A DNA stretch of 64,000 nucleotides from Planococcus halocryophilus (GTDB lineage: Bacteria > Bacillota > Bacilli > Bacillales_A > Planococcaceae). The notes below the pieces were generated by a model. The model did not search any database. It saw only the letters and a list, made by a program, of their open reading frames with translations, and was not told the DNA's origin. The DNA lies in contig NZ_JAKVTG010000003.1 in NCBI RefSeq assembly GCF_022489025.1, positions 1 to 64,000 of the forward strand, given 5' to 3'. Shown here in pieces: positions 38,967-47,670 of the stretch (its first letter is position 1; every line of letters begins with the position of its first letter). A program made the translations under genes and the position numbers.

Positions 38967-39778
38967 ATAATTTAACAAGACGTCAAAAATATATGGCAAT
39001 GGTTATTCTTGCGGCAGCTGTCTTAATTGGTAGTATTGTATTTTCTTATTTTACCTTGTACGCACCAGCCAGAGATGCTCGATTGCAAGCTGAACAAACT
39101 TTAACTTCTCAAAAAGAAGTACTGATGAGTTTGCAAGCTCAGCAAAAGTCAGCTCCGCCTGCTGAAAAAATTAGCATTAAAGACTTGCAACACAAAGTCA
39201 CGGTTAAACCATTAACGGATGCCATTCTTTTACAAGTAGAAGAAGCTGAGTTGTTGTCGCAATCACTGGTTACCTCTGTTAATTTTACAGAAGCTCCACT
39301 GACTTTACTTCAACCTATAGAAGGGCTTGAAAACGTTCAGGAAGTAGTAACATCAGTCGAATTTAATGCGCAAAACTATGAAGGTATCACAACTTTTATA
39401 GAAGAAATTGAGAAAATGGAGCGCATTATGGTTGTTGAAGCTATTGACTTTACGTCGATACCGGAAGTTATAAAAGAGGAAGCCTCAGAAACCCAAGAGC
39501 CATTAACCGTTTCATTATCATTTGCATCTTATTATCGTCCCGATTTAGTTGGGTTAGAAAATTCGTTGTTGAAAATTGATTCACCTGCTCCTGCAAAGAA
39601 AGCTAACCCTTTTCCTAAAAACGGAAATTCGGACTTACTCCCAAATAAAACAGAAGTTGAAGATGTGGTAGTCGAAACTCAAGTTTCACCTGATTCAAGC
39701 GACCCAGATGTTAGTGTCGAAGTCGAGGTTGAAGGGTCTGAGAATTCAGAAGCCCTAGTAGAACAAACAGATCGATAA
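38963..39778 (+). CDS. pilO: PilO, pilus alignment-complex membrane protein
   Basis: A 271-residue bitopic protein with one membrane helix (about 10-32), a coiled-coil stretch and a ferredoxin-like domain (about 95-190). It pairs with PilN outside the membrane. The C-terminal about 45 residues form another acidic tail (VVVETQVSPDSSDPDVSVEV). It ends the pilMNO block before a terminator. Confidence 0.88.
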   Translation: MNNLTRRQKYMAMVILAAAVLIGSIVFSYFTLYAPARDARLQAEQTLTSQKEVLMSLQAQQKSAPPAEKISIKDLQHKVTVKPLTDAILLQVEEAELLSQSLVTSVNFTEAPLTLLQPIEGLENVQEVVTSVEFNAQNYEGITTFIEEIEKMERIMVVEAIDFTSIPEVIKEEASETQEPLTVSLSFASYYRPDLVGLENSLLKIDSPAPAKKANPFPKNGNSDLLPNKTEVEDVVVETQVSPDSSDPDVSVEVEVEGSENSEALVEQTDR

Positions 39779-39785
39779 TGAGTAA

Positions 39786-39816
39786 AAGAGAAATCATTGC
39801 GATTTCTCTTTTTTTG
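39786..39816 (+). terminator. Terminator after pilO
   Basis: AAGAGAAATC pairs with GATTTCTCTT around ATTGC, followed by TTTTT. Confidence 0.9.
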
Positions 39817-39865
39817 ATAGAATAGAAGTAATCGATCACAATAAATTAAAGCAAAGAGGGTTTCT

Positions 39866-40621
39866 ATGGTACTGACTTATTCCATTTTCTTTTCACTGTT
39901 TGGTCTTGTATTCGGATCATTTTTTAACGTAGTCGGACTGCGTGTGCCGAAAAAAGAATCGATTGCGTATCCGCCATCACATTGTACAAATTGCGATCGC
40001 CGTTTAACGGCATTAGATTTGGTGCCAGTGTTTTCTTATCTATTTTTAAAAGGAAAATGCCGTACATGTAGTTCGAGCATTCATTGGGTTTATCCGTTAA
40101 TGGAAGCAATCACTGGCGTTTTATTTGTTGCATCGTATTTAATGTTTGGCTTTACGCCAGAATTGATTGTGGCGATTTTGTTTGTTTCGCTGCTGGTTAT
40201 TATTACGGTGTCTGATATTGCGTATATGCTTATTCCTGATAAAGTATTGTTGCCGTTTGCGGTCGTGTTACTTGTTTTGCGTTTTGTAATTCCGCTGGAT
40301 CCGTGGTGGAATAGTTTGCTTGGTGCGGTTGTCGGATTTTCATTGCTGTTTTTAATTGCGATTGTTTCTAAAGGCGGTATGGGTGGTGGCGACATTAAGT
40401 TGTTTTTTGTCATTGGCTTAGTACTTGGTTTAGGTGGAACGTTGATGACTTTATTTTTCGCTTCGGTTATCGGCTCAATTGTAGGTATTGTTCAATTGCA
40501 GGTTACAAAAAAAGGACGCAAATCGCCAATTCCATTCGGTCCGTCCATTGCGGCTGCGGCAATTATTGTTTATTTTTGGGGAGACGGAATTCTCACATGG
40601 TATATGAATTTTCTAGGATGA
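39866..40621 (+). CDS. pilD: Prepilin peptidase and N-methyltransferase (PilD/ComC)
   Basis: A polytopic aspartic protease that removes prepilin leaders and methylates the new N-terminus. The zinc-binding cysteines are Cys40, Cys43, Cys65 and Cys68 in the N-terminal methylase domain. The two catalytic aspartates lie in VSDIAYMLIPD and GGGDIKLFFVIG. Eight hydrophobic helices are expected; 251 residues is normal. AGAGGG precedes the ATG. It occupies the same place between folC and maf as comC in B. subtilis. Confidence 0.95.
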   Translation: MVLTYSIFFSLFGLVFGSFFNVVGLRVPKKESIAYPPSHCTNCDRRLTALDLVPVFSYLFLKGKCRTCSSSIHWVYPLMEAITGVLFVASYLMFGFTPELIVAILFVSLLVIITVSDIAYMLIPDKVLLPFAVVLLVLRFVIPLDPWWNSLLGAVVGFSLLFLIAIVSKGGMGGGDIKLFFVIGLVLGLGGTLMTLFFASVIGSIVGIVQLQVTKKGRKSPIPFGPSIAAAAIIVYFWGDGILTWYMNFLG

Positions 40622-40633
40622 GACTTAATTAGG

Positions 40634-40677
40634 AATGTAGACTACTCAATCTGTTTGAGTTGTCTACATTTTTTTTC
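40634..40677 (+). terminator. Terminator after pilD
   Basis: AATGTAGACTACTCAA pairs with TTTGAGTTGTCTACATT around CTG, followed by eight T residues. Confidence 0.93.
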
Positions 40678-40689
40678 GTTGATGTCAAA

Positions 40690-40782
40690 CCGTTCCGGGC
40701 GCTTTGGGGATGGCTCTCGTCAAAAGCCAGGGAGACCACCTGTCTTTTAGCTTCGCCTACCCAGTAAACGCGCCTTCGCTAG
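40690..40782 (-). repeat. Second solitary copy of the GC-rich repeat core, inverted
   Basis: On the reverse strand this reads CTAGCGAAGGCGCG, TAGGCGAAGC, a divergent middle, GAGAGCCATCCCCAAAGCG and CCGGAACGG, in the same motif order as the array at 18840. It follows the pilD terminator directly. A decayed piece (around 40930-40955, CACTTTGAGCATAACTCGCG) may be a remnant of a further copy. Confidence 0.75.
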
Positions 40783-41134
40783 TATACAGCTCTACATTAG
40801 CGAGTAAATAAAATAGGATGTTTTTCGACTAATGTTTTTACACTAGAAATTTAAGAATCATAAAGTAGAAAGCCAGTGGTGAGAATTTTCGAATATCTTT
40901 GTTTATTTTATTCTATAGTCGTATCTGCACTTTGAGCATAACTCGCGGACAGAACAGCCCTTTTGCGAAATATTATAAATCAGAATTATCAACACCTACA
41001 TGAAGCGCTTTAAGACTTAGAGAATAACCAAATCTCATTTTTCAACAATCAAATCAAAGCAAAACTCATTTTTCATCATTTGTTTTCGAGTTTACAGAAA
41101 TGGTATGATTCTCGAAAAAAGGAGAGATTTTCTC
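40783..41134. other. Gene-free gap before maf
   Basis: About 350 AT-rich bases with no supported gene. It holds the possible repeat remnant near 40930-40955, and just before maf a TATGAT at about 41103 that could be a -10 element. Confidence 0.4.
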
Positions 41135-41743
41135 ATGAAATTTAAATCCCATTTCCCAATCATACTCGCTTCACAATCGCCGCGCAGACAAGAATTGCTT
41201 GGCATGCTAGGTGTTGATTTTACCATTGTCCCAAGCACGAAAGATGAACCGGATCCGCAGCAATTTCAAACAGCGCTTGGTTATGTGTTAGCTTGTGCTT
41301 CACAAAAAGCACAAGAAGTGGCAGCTGGAAAAAGAGATAGCGTTGTCATTGGTTCAGATACAATTGTTGTATTAGATGAAGAGATTTTATTAAAGCCAAA
41401 AAGTAAGGAACAAGCTAAAAGCTATTTGCAAAAACTATCAGGTCAAACTCATCACGTTATTACTGCAGTAACGGTTGTTCATGGCGATAGCGAGTTATCG
41501 TTTCATGAAACAGTTCAAGTGACATTTTTTGAATTACCTGAGGCATGGGTTGATGCGTATATCAATACAGAAGATCCGTATGATAAAGCGGGTGCTTATG
41601 GCATTCAAACGGTATCTGGATTGTTCGTAAAAGAAATTAATGGCGATTACAACGCAGTTGTTGGTTTACCGGTTGCAGCTTTAACACAAAAGCTAAGCGC
41701 TGCAGGATTTATTTCGTTAGAAGGGAGCGGTGTTCGATGCTAA
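41135..41743 (+). CDS. maf: Maf-type nucleoside triphosphate pyrophosphatase
   Basis: A house-cleaning pyrophosphatase for modified or non-canonical nucleotides (dTTP/UTP class). ILASQSPRRQELL is the phosphate-binding signature, and the catalytic acidic residues are in GSDTIVVLDEEIL; KAGAYGIQ is near the end. The ATG at 41135 follows AAGGAGAG; the frame is open from an ATG at 41105. The 202-residue length is normal. The end overlaps radC by seven bases. Confidence 0.95.
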   Translation: MKFKSHFPIILASQSPRRQELLGMLGVDFTIVPSTKDEPDPQQFQTALGYVLACASQKAQEVAAGKRDSVVIGSDTIVVLDEEILLKPKSKEQAKSYLQKLSGQTHHVITAVTVVHGDSELSFHETVQVTFFELPEAWVDAYINTEDPYDKAGAYGIQTVSGLFVKEINGDYNAVVGLPVAALTQKLSAAGFISLEGSGVRC

Positions 41744-42429
41744 ACGAAACGCCGTTAATGATTCGTGATGTGCACATTACAGACCGCCCCCGTGAACGGT
41801 TAATGAACCAAGGGGCGTCAGCGTTATCCAATCAAGAGTTAATCGCGATTTTACTGCGCACTGGCAGTCGGCAAGAATCGGTGCTACATTTGGCAAATCG
41901 TGTGCTTACGCATTTTGAACATATTCAAGAATTGAAAAACGCTACGATCGAAGAAATGGTGGCGATCAATGGCATCGGACAAGCAAAAGCGGTGCAACTG
42001 CTCGCAGCGGTCGAACTTGGCCGGCGCTTGTCTTCAAAACAAACCGATACGAAATTTACCATTCGTTCGCCAAAAGACGCCGCTTCTTATTTAATGGCGG
42101 ATATGACCTCGCTCAAGCAAGAACATTTTGTTGTCTTGTTCCTCAATATTAAAAATCAAGTTATGCACAGACAAACGATTTTTGTTGGCAGCTTGAATGC
42201 TTCTATCGTTCATCCTCGAGAAATTTTCCGCGAAGCGGTCCGTCGTTCTACAGCTTCAATTGTTTGTGCGCACAATCATCCGTCTGGTAATCCAGCTCCT
42301 TCTCCAGAAGATATTGAAGTCACCAAACGACTAGTTGAAGCAGGCAGTATCATTGGAATCGAATTACTCGATCACGTTATAATTGGAGACCACCAATTCA
42401 TTTCGTTGAAAGAAAAGGGGTTCATGTAG
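41737..42429 (+). CDS. radC: RadC (YsxA), JAMM-domain protein
   Basis: A protein with an N-terminal helix-hairpin-helix region (ATIEEMVAINGIGQAKAVQLLA) and a C-terminal JAB1/MPN metalloprotease-like domain. The metal motif is HNHPSGNPAPSPED. The cellular function is unsettled; the old link to DNA repair is not firm. The 230-residue length is normal. Coupled to maf upstream, with mreB following after about 95 bases. Confidence 0.94.
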   Translation: MLNETPLMIRDVHITDRPRERLMNQGASALSNQELIAILLRTGSRQESVLHLANRVLTHFEHIQELKNATIEEMVAINGIGQAKAVQLLAAVELGRRLSSKQTDTKFTIRSPKDAASYLMADMTSLKQEHFVVLFLNIKNQVMHRQTIFVGSLNASIVHPREIFREAVRRSTASIVCAHNHPSGNPAPSPEDIEVTKRLVEAGSIIGIELLDHVIIGDHQFISLKEKGFM

Positions 42430-42523
42430 CACTGTTTATTTTTTTTCTTTTCGTCTATAATGATTGGTATTGTGTCCTCGCAAATGTAGAGGTGCAGCTG
42501 TTTAAAAGAAGGGACGAAAAACT

Positions 42524-43552
42524 TTGTTTGGATTTGGTTCAAAAGATGTTGGAATAGACTTAGGCACGGCAAATACATTGGTGTATATTAAAGGCAAGGG
42601 TATAGTTCTTCGCGAACCTTCTGTTGTCATTAAAAATAAAACGACTGGCGAAATTGTAGCAGTCGGTAGCAAAGCTAAAAATATGATGGGACGTACAGCA
42701 AGTTCGATTATTGCCGTGCGTCCAATGCGTGACGGTGTGATTGCTGATTATGATACGACGTTAACGATGATCAAGTATAATCTTGCTGAAGCGTTTCGAG
42801 CAGTCGGTAGTAAATGGAAAACAGGGACGGTCATGATTTGTGTTCCTTTTGGCATTACGTCAGTAGAACAACGTGCAGTATTAAATGCTGCTCGTGCAGC
42901 TGGAGCACGTGAAGCTTATACAATTGAAGAGCCTTTTGCTGCGGCGATTGGAGCAGATTTGCCGGTATGGGAACCTGTTGGCAGTATGGTCGTCGATATT
43001 GGGGGCGGAACTACAGAAGTCGCTGTTATTTCACTAGGCGGAATCGTTTCGAGCGAATCGATTCGTGTTGCTGGAGATGCGTTGGATACAGAAATTATCC
43101 AGTATATCCGCAAAACCTACAAAGTGTTAATTGGCGAAAGAACGGCTGAAGCACTCAAAATTGGCATCGGTTCTGCGGCTATTATGGAAGCCTCTGAAAA
43201 AGATGTATCGATGGAAATTCGTGGGCGTGATTTAGTAACAGGATTTCCAAAAACCTTACAAATCACGGCTGGTGAAATCGCAGAAGCGTTGAGCGAACCA
43301 GTAGCTGATATGTTAGCCGGGATTAAAGCAGCACTTGAGAAAACGCAGCCTGAATTGAGTGCAGATATTATCGAAAACGGGATGGTGTTGACCGGTGGAG
43401 GAGCATTACTTAAAAACCTCGATCGTGTGATTTCAAGGGAAACATCGATGCCGGTATCTATCGCTGAAAATCCACTAGACTGTGTGGCACTTGGCACAGG
43501 CAAGGCGCTTGAGAATAGGGATAAATTCCGACGCCAGTTATCAATTAAATAA
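42524..43552 (+). CDS. mreB: MreB, actin-like cell-shape protein
   Basis: Forms membrane-bound filaments that guide lateral wall synthesis. The phosphate-1 motif is [14 protein letters not shown] and phosphate-2 is [16 protein letters not shown]; the adenosine motif is [12 protein letters not shown]. It begins with TTG after AGAAGGGA; 342 residues is normal. A TATAAT at about 42457 may be its promoter. First of mreBCD. Confidence 0.96.
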   Translation: MFGFGSKDVGIDLGTANTLVYIKGKGIVLREPSVVIKNKTTGEIVAVGSKAKNMMGRTASSIIAVRPMRDGVIADYDTTLTMIKYNLAEAFRAVGSKWKTGTVMICVPFGITSVEQRAVLNAARAAGAREAYTIEEPFAAAIGADLPVWEPVGSMVVDIGGGTTEVAVISLGGIVSSESIRVAGDALDTEIIQYIRKTYKVLIGERTAEALKIGIGSAAIMEASEKDVSMEIRGRDLVTGFPKTLQITAGEIAEALSEPVADMLAGIKAALEKTQPELSADIIENGMVLTGGGALLKNLDRVISRETSMPVSIAENPLDCVALGTGKALENRDKFRRQLSIK

Positions 43553-43565
43553 GGAGGATGGCAAT

Positions 43566-44450
43566 ATGCCACAACTTTTAACAAACAAGCGGCTTATTTT
43601 GCTGCTGTTGGGTGTCATCCTGCTCGTTGCACTAATTTCTTTTTCGCTCCGTGATCGCGACAATGTGTCGCTTCCGGAACAAATTATAAAAGATGCTGTT
43701 GGAGCCGGGCAGTCGGTATTTTCACGACCTGCTCATTTTGTAACTGGAATTTTTGATAATGTGGATTCGTTACTGAATACATTTGAAGAAAACCAGCATC
43801 TGAAAACGCGCTTAGAAGAATTTGCGGGTGTGCAGGCTGAAGTAAAGGACTTGCGTTCTGAAAATGAAGAACTGAAAAAAATTGTTGGAAAAGAAGAAGA
43901 TTTACGCGACTTTAACCCGATACAAGCAACTGTTATTGCGCGGAACCCCGATCAATGGGAAGAAAAGTTGATCCTAAACCGTGGTGCGAACCAAGGAGTT
44001 AAACCAAATATGGCGGTAATGACTGCGAGTGGCTTAATCGGCAAAGTGACGCTAACAACGCCGACTACTTCGACGGTTGAATTGATTTCAACGCTTAACC
44101 CGAACTACCGCGTTTCAGCGATGGTTGTTGGTGGGGCGAAAGATGTTTATGGACTTATTGAAGGCTACGATGCAGAGCGACACGAATTATTATTAAAGCG
44201 CATTGATGCGAATATTGAATTGAAAAAAGGCGATCAAGTGATATCAAGTGGGCTCGGCGGGATTTTTCCAAAAGGTGTTTTAATTGGAACAATTACTGAA
44301 GTGACAATTGATGAGTTTGGTTTAACGAAGCTTGCTTACGTGAAACCAGCAGCCGACTTTTCTCTTTTAAACCACGTGATTATTGCAGACCGATTGATGC
44401 CGGAAGTGGACGGTGAAGACAATGGCGTGACAGGAGACGATGAATCATGA
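43566..44450 (+). CDS. mreC: MreC, cell-shape protein
   Basis: A bitopic membrane protein with one helix (about 9-28), an extracytoplasmic coiled coil (about 70-110) and two beta-barrels that contact the elongation synthases. AAGGAGG lies before the ATG at 43566, giving 294 residues. It overlaps mreD by four bases. Confidence 0.95.
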   Translation: MPQLLTNKRLILLLLGVILLVALISFSLRDRDNVSLPEQIIKDAVGAGQSVFSRPAHFVTGIFDNVDSLLNTFEENQHLKTRLEEFAGVQAEVKDLRSENEELKKIVGKEEDLRDFNPIQATVIARNPDQWEEKLILNRGANQGVKPNMAVMTASGLIGKVTLTTPTTSTVELISTLNPNYRVSAMVVGGAKDVYGLIEGYDAERHELLLKRIDANIELKKGDQVISSGLGGIFPKGVLIGTITEVTIDEFGLTKLAYVKPAADFSLLNHVIIADRLMPEVDGEDNGVTGDDES

Positions 44451-44977
44451 TTCGTTTCCTCATCCCGTTGATCTGCCTCGTCCTGTTTTTCATGGAACCG
44501 GTTTTTGGTCTTTTCTCACCATTAAATATTGGTGGCGAATTGAATTATATCGTCCCGCGTTTTCTAATAATGTTTTTGATATTTTTAACGCTTTATTATG
44601 ATTTAAAACATGCTATGTTTTATGGATTATTTTTCGGGCTCTTGTATGATGTCTTTTACATTGATATTATTGGATTATATTCTTTTCTATACCCGGCCAC
44701 TTGTCTGGCTGCAGCAGCTGCATTCAAAAGAATCCCTCGGAATTTGTTGACAGCGACCCTGCTGACGCTCGTTTTATTGGCATTGTTCGAGTTTTTGCTT
44801 TACCAATTCTTCCTGCTTATTTCATTTACGGGAATGCCGCTTGGCACATTTATCACGACAAGGTTATGGCCAACGATGATCGCCAATTCTATTTTCTTGG
44901 TAATGCTTGGCTGGATTTTCAAGTCGGTAATGGTCACGCAATTATCAGAGCGTGATAATAAGATAGGGTTATATTAA
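44447..44977 (+). CDS. mreD: MreD, membrane cell-shape protein
   Basis: A 176-residue protein of five or six membrane helices with few charged residues, typical of MreD. It forms the MreCD complex of the elongasome. ATGA overlap with mreC and the position before minC confirm the assignment. Confidence 0.93.
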   Translation: MIRFLIPLICLVLFFMEPVFGLFSPLNIGGELNYIVPRFLIMFLIFLTLYYDLKHAMFYGLFFGLLYDVFYIDIIGLYSFLYPATCLAAAAAFKRIPRNLLTATLLTLVLLALFEFLLYQFFLLISFTGMPLGTFITTRLWPTMIANSIFLVMLGWIFKSVMVTQLSERDNKIGLY

Positions 44978-44999
44978 TGAAAGCGCAGGTGACATTTTT

Positions 45000-45665
45000 T
45001 TGAAGAATCTCGTTAATATTAAAGGGAAAAATAAAGGACTTGTGCTGTATCTCGATGATCAATGTGCATATTCTGAGTTGTTGACCGAGTTAAAAGCGAA
45101 AGTATCGGATCCTGCGCTAGACAGTGATACCGAAGTGACGGTGCATTTAAACAAACGTTATTGCACGGATAGCCAAATTCAAGAACTTAGCGAAGTGGTT
45201 GCGACAAACCCTCATTTGAAGGTCGTCGGAACAACGAGCGATATTTTAACAGTTGAAGAATGCGAACAAAAGATCATTGAAAGCCAGTCGGAAACGTATG
45301 TCGGCATCGTAAGGTCTGGACAAGTGATCAAAGCTGAAGGTGACTTGGTCGTTATTGGCGATGTTAACCCGAACGGCCGCGTCGAAGCAGGCGGCAGTGT
45401 TTATGTGTTAGGTCGTTTAAAAGGTGCAGCGCATGCTGGAACAAAAGGCAATCGCGATGCAGTCATTGCGGCATCTTGGCTAGAAGCAACACAATTAAAA
45501 ATTCACGACGAATTAGAAACAATGACAGACGAATTGTCTAGTTTATCAGAGCAACCGGAAATGGAATGTGCATATTTACATAAAAATGGCACGATCATCA
45601 TTGACCGTTTACAGGAATTGCGGTTTATCCGTCCGCAAATTTCAACGTTTAAAGGAGGAAGCTAG
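45000..45665 (+). CDS. minC: MinC, septum-site inhibitor
   Basis: Inhibits FtsZ polymerisation away from mid-cell. An N-terminal domain (about 1-100) precedes the right-handed beta-helical C-terminal domain with GDLVVIGDVNPNGRVEAGGSVYVLGRLKGAAHAG, which dimerises and binds MinD. TTG start after AGGTGA; 221 residues. Followed by minD at one-base distance. Confidence 0.94.
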   Translation: MKNLVNIKGKNKGLVLYLDDQCAYSELLTELKAKVSDPALDSDTEVTVHLNKRYCTDSQIQELSEVVATNPHLKVVGTTSDILTVEECEQKIIESQSETYVGIVRSGQVIKAEGDLVVIGDVNPNGRVEAGGSVYVLGRLKGAAHAGTKGNRDAVIAASWLEATQLKIHDELETMTDELSSLSEQPEMECAYLHKNGTIIIDRLQELRFIRPQISTFKGGS

Positions 45666-45666
45666 T

Positions 45667-46467
45667 GTGGGACAAGCTATCGTAATTACATCAGGTAAGG
45701 GAGGCGTCGGTAAAACGACAACAACCGCCAACCTCGGCACTGCATTGGCCCTTCAAGGCAAAAAAGTATGTTTAATCGATACTGACATTGGATTGCGTAA
45801 CCTTGACGTTATTTTAGGACTTGAAAATCGCATCATTTATGATTTGATTGACGTACTAGAAGGTCGTTGCAAAGTTCACCAAGCGCTTGTAAAAGACAAA
45901 CGTTTTGATGATATGCTTTATTTATTGCCAGCAGCGCAAACTGCTGACAAAAATGATGTCAATCCAGAACAGATGAAAGAGCTTGTGACAGAACTGAAAA
46001 AAGACTATGATTTCGTCATTATTGATTGCCCAGCCGGCATCGAGCAGGGCTATAAAAATGCTGTAGCTGGAGCGGATCACGCGATTGTCGTAACAACTCC
46101 TGAAATTTCAGCAGTTCGTGACGCTGACCGCATTATCGGTTTGTTGGAACTTGAAGAAAATATCGATGCACCACGTTTAATCATTAACCGCATCCGCCCG
46201 CATTTGATGAAAGCAGGAGAAGCGCTTGATGTAAACGAAATCACGACGCATTTGTCGATCGATTTACTGGGCATCATCGCAGACGACGAGCGCGTCATTT
46301 CAAGCTCAAACAAAGGTGAACCGATTGTTATGGACCCGTCGAACACAGCTGCACTTGGCTACCGCAATATTGCGCGTCGCTTGCTAGGTGAATCGGTTCC
46401 ATTGATGAGCATGGAAAAAGCGCCGCCAAGCTTGTTCACGAAAATTAAAGCAGTCTTTACGAAATAG
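45667..46467 (+). CDS. minD: MinD, septum-site ATPase
   Basis: A ParA-type ATPase that recruits MinC to the membrane. The deviant Walker A is KGGVGKTT near residue 11-18, and the C-terminal amphipathic membrane-targeting helix is SLFTKIKAVFTK. I choose the GTG at 45667 (AAAGGAGG upstream), giving 266 residues. In B. subtilis spoIVFA and spoIVFB follow minD; here a terminator and a NERD gene do. Confidence 0.96.
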   Translation: MGQAIVITSGKGGVGKTTTTANLGTALALQGKKVCLIDTDIGLRNLDVILGLENRIIYDLIDVLEGRCKVHQALVKDKRFDDMLYLLPAAQTADKNDVNPEQMKELVTELKKDYDFVIIDCPAGIEQGYKNAVAGADHAIVVTTPEISAVRDADRIIGLLELEENIDAPRLIINRIRPHLMKAGEALDVNEITTHLSIDLLGIIADDERVISSSNKGEPIVMDPSNTAALGYRNIARRLLGESVPLMSMEKAPPSLFTKIKAVFTK

Positions 46468-46475
46468 AACATTTT

Positions 46476-46505
46476 GAGCCTTCGCTATAAGCGAGGGCTT
46501 TTTTT
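46476..46505 (+). terminator. Terminator after minD
   Basis: GAGCCTTCGCT pairs with AGCGAGGGCT around ATA, followed by seven T residues. Confidence 0.9.
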
Positions 46506-46525
46506 AAACTTTCGGGAGGTGTGAA

Positions 46526-47464
46526 ATGAACGATTTTTTACTTGTGCAAATGATTGCTGCAGAACGATTACAAACTATTCACGAATCAAAGCATACAGTT
46601 TTATCCGAGTTGAAGAATTCTTTAGCGGGGGTTAGCGGTGAACAGCGTACGGCCGCTTTGTTGAATAGAGAGTTGGATTTAACGGGAGATAGTGTTTTAT
46701 TGAGAGATGTCAATATTCCTTATAAAGACGGCACTGTGCAAATTGATTTGCTATTAGTTCACTCGGAGTGTATTTGCGTATTAGAAGTAAAGAATATGAT
46801 TGGTGATTTTTATTTTGATACGGTCAATTATCAGTTTCACCGAGTCGTTGATGGGCGAAGAGAAGGCATGCGCAATCCGGAAGCGCAAGTGCATCGCGCG
46901 ATAAAAGCAGTTAATGGATTTTTAGGTGTTCCGGTTCATGGTGTAATTGTTTTAACGAGTCGATCTGGAAAAGTAATCGAAGCACCTAAACTTTATCCGG
47001 TCGTCTCACTCGACTACTTGCCGTTTCATTTGGAGAAGTTGGCTAATAGATCCGAGCTTTTTGATGTAGCAAAGCTAACGAGTAAGTTAGAGAAATTACC
47101 TCCGCAGAATTTTAGTAAGTCATGGCTCATGCGGCACCAGATTGGATTTGATTCCTTAAGACTCGGTGTCACCTGTCCAACATGTCGCACTTGTTCGCTT
47201 ATCTGGCAAGGCCGTAAATGGCATTGTGCAGCATGCGGTTTCTGTTCCCGAAATGCTCATGAAGTGACGCTTCAAGAATATGCCTTGTTGTATGGCAGGG
47301 AACTCGACACGCGACTTGCATACCAGTTACTTGGAGTTGAAAACAAATATGTGTTGTATCGGTTGCTTGAAAAGTCAGCGCCGAAAAGCCAGAAGCGTGG
47401 AAAGAGGCAAATTGTTGAAAATCGCGAACTGTTGCGCGACTATTTTAGCCGCGTTTATCGGTGA
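46526..47464 (+). CDS. NERD-domain protein with C-terminal zinc ribbon
   Basis: A 312-residue protein. The NERD (nuclease-related) domain spans about 35-150, with the restriction-endonuclease-like residues Asp74, Glu87 and Lys89 in VQIDLLLVHSECICVLEVKN. A four-cysteine zinc ribbon follows (CPTC to CAAC, about 213-238), then a basic helical end. GGGAGGTG precedes the ATG. NERD proteins are believed to act on DNA, but a function is not established here. It stands alone between the minD terminator and a repeat array. Confidence 0.85.
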   Translation: MNDFLLVQMIAAERLQTIHESKHTVLSELKNSLAGVSGEQRTAALLNRELDLTGDSVLLRDVNIPYKDGTVQIDLLLVHSECICVLEVKNMIGDFYFDTVNYQFHRVVDGRREGMRNPEAQVHRAIKAVNGFLGVPVHGVIVLTSRSGKVIEAPKLYPVVSLDYLPFHLEKLANRSELFDVAKLTSKLEKLPPQNFSKSWLMRHQIGFDSLRLGVTCPTCRTCSLIWQGRKWHCAACGFCSRNAHEVTLQEYALLYGRELDTRLAYQLLGVENKYVLYRLLEKSAPKSQKRGKRQIVENRELLRDYFSRVYR

Positions 47465-47600
47465 CCGCACCTTAAATGGACAAAAGCGCACCTCAATCGT
47501 CCAAGACCGCACCTCGCGACCGCAAAAGCGCACCTCAAACAACAAAGACCGCACCTCGCACCGAGATAACCGCACCTCACACAAATCAAAACCTCACACC
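47462..47600. repeat. 21-bp-period repeat array, six to seven units
   Basis: The element CGCACCTC (CGCACCTT in the first unit) recurs at about 47465, 47486, 47507, 47527, 47549 and 47570, with a weaker AACCTCAC unit next. The flanks alternate between GACCGCACCTCG and AAGCGCACCTCA. Read forward in one frame, it gives Arg-Thr-Ser every seven residues; read in reverse it gives Glu-Val-Arg repeats. No ribosome site supports a gene in either direction. It begins at the stop codon of the NERD gene and ends before the rplU promoter. Confidence 0.85.
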
Positions 47601-47634
47601 ACACAATCAATTTCCCGAAACATAACATTCCCTA

Positions 47635-47664
47635 TTGACTCGACTAGTTCCAACATGGTATTAT
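47635..47664 (+). promoter_or_regulatory. Promoter of the rplU operon
   Basis: TTGACT at 47635-47640 and TATTAT at 47659-47664 are separated by 18 bases. Confidence 0.7.
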
Positions 47665-47670
47665 TCTAAT

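Noticed and set aside
43117-43584. A 155-codon reverse frame within mreB
   Set aside because: Antisense shadow of mreB.
47375-47584. A 69-codon reverse frame with Glu-Val-Arg repeats
   Set aside because: No start signal and composition dictated by the repeat array.
47462-47600. CRISPR array
   Set aside because: Conserved units are only about 8-12 bases with about 10-base spacers, and no cas genes are near.
47280-47669. A 129-codon forward frame overlapping the NERD gene and the 21-bp array
   Set aside because: It starts inside the NERD gene in another frame without a ribosome site; the open run comes from the 21-base period being a multiple of three.
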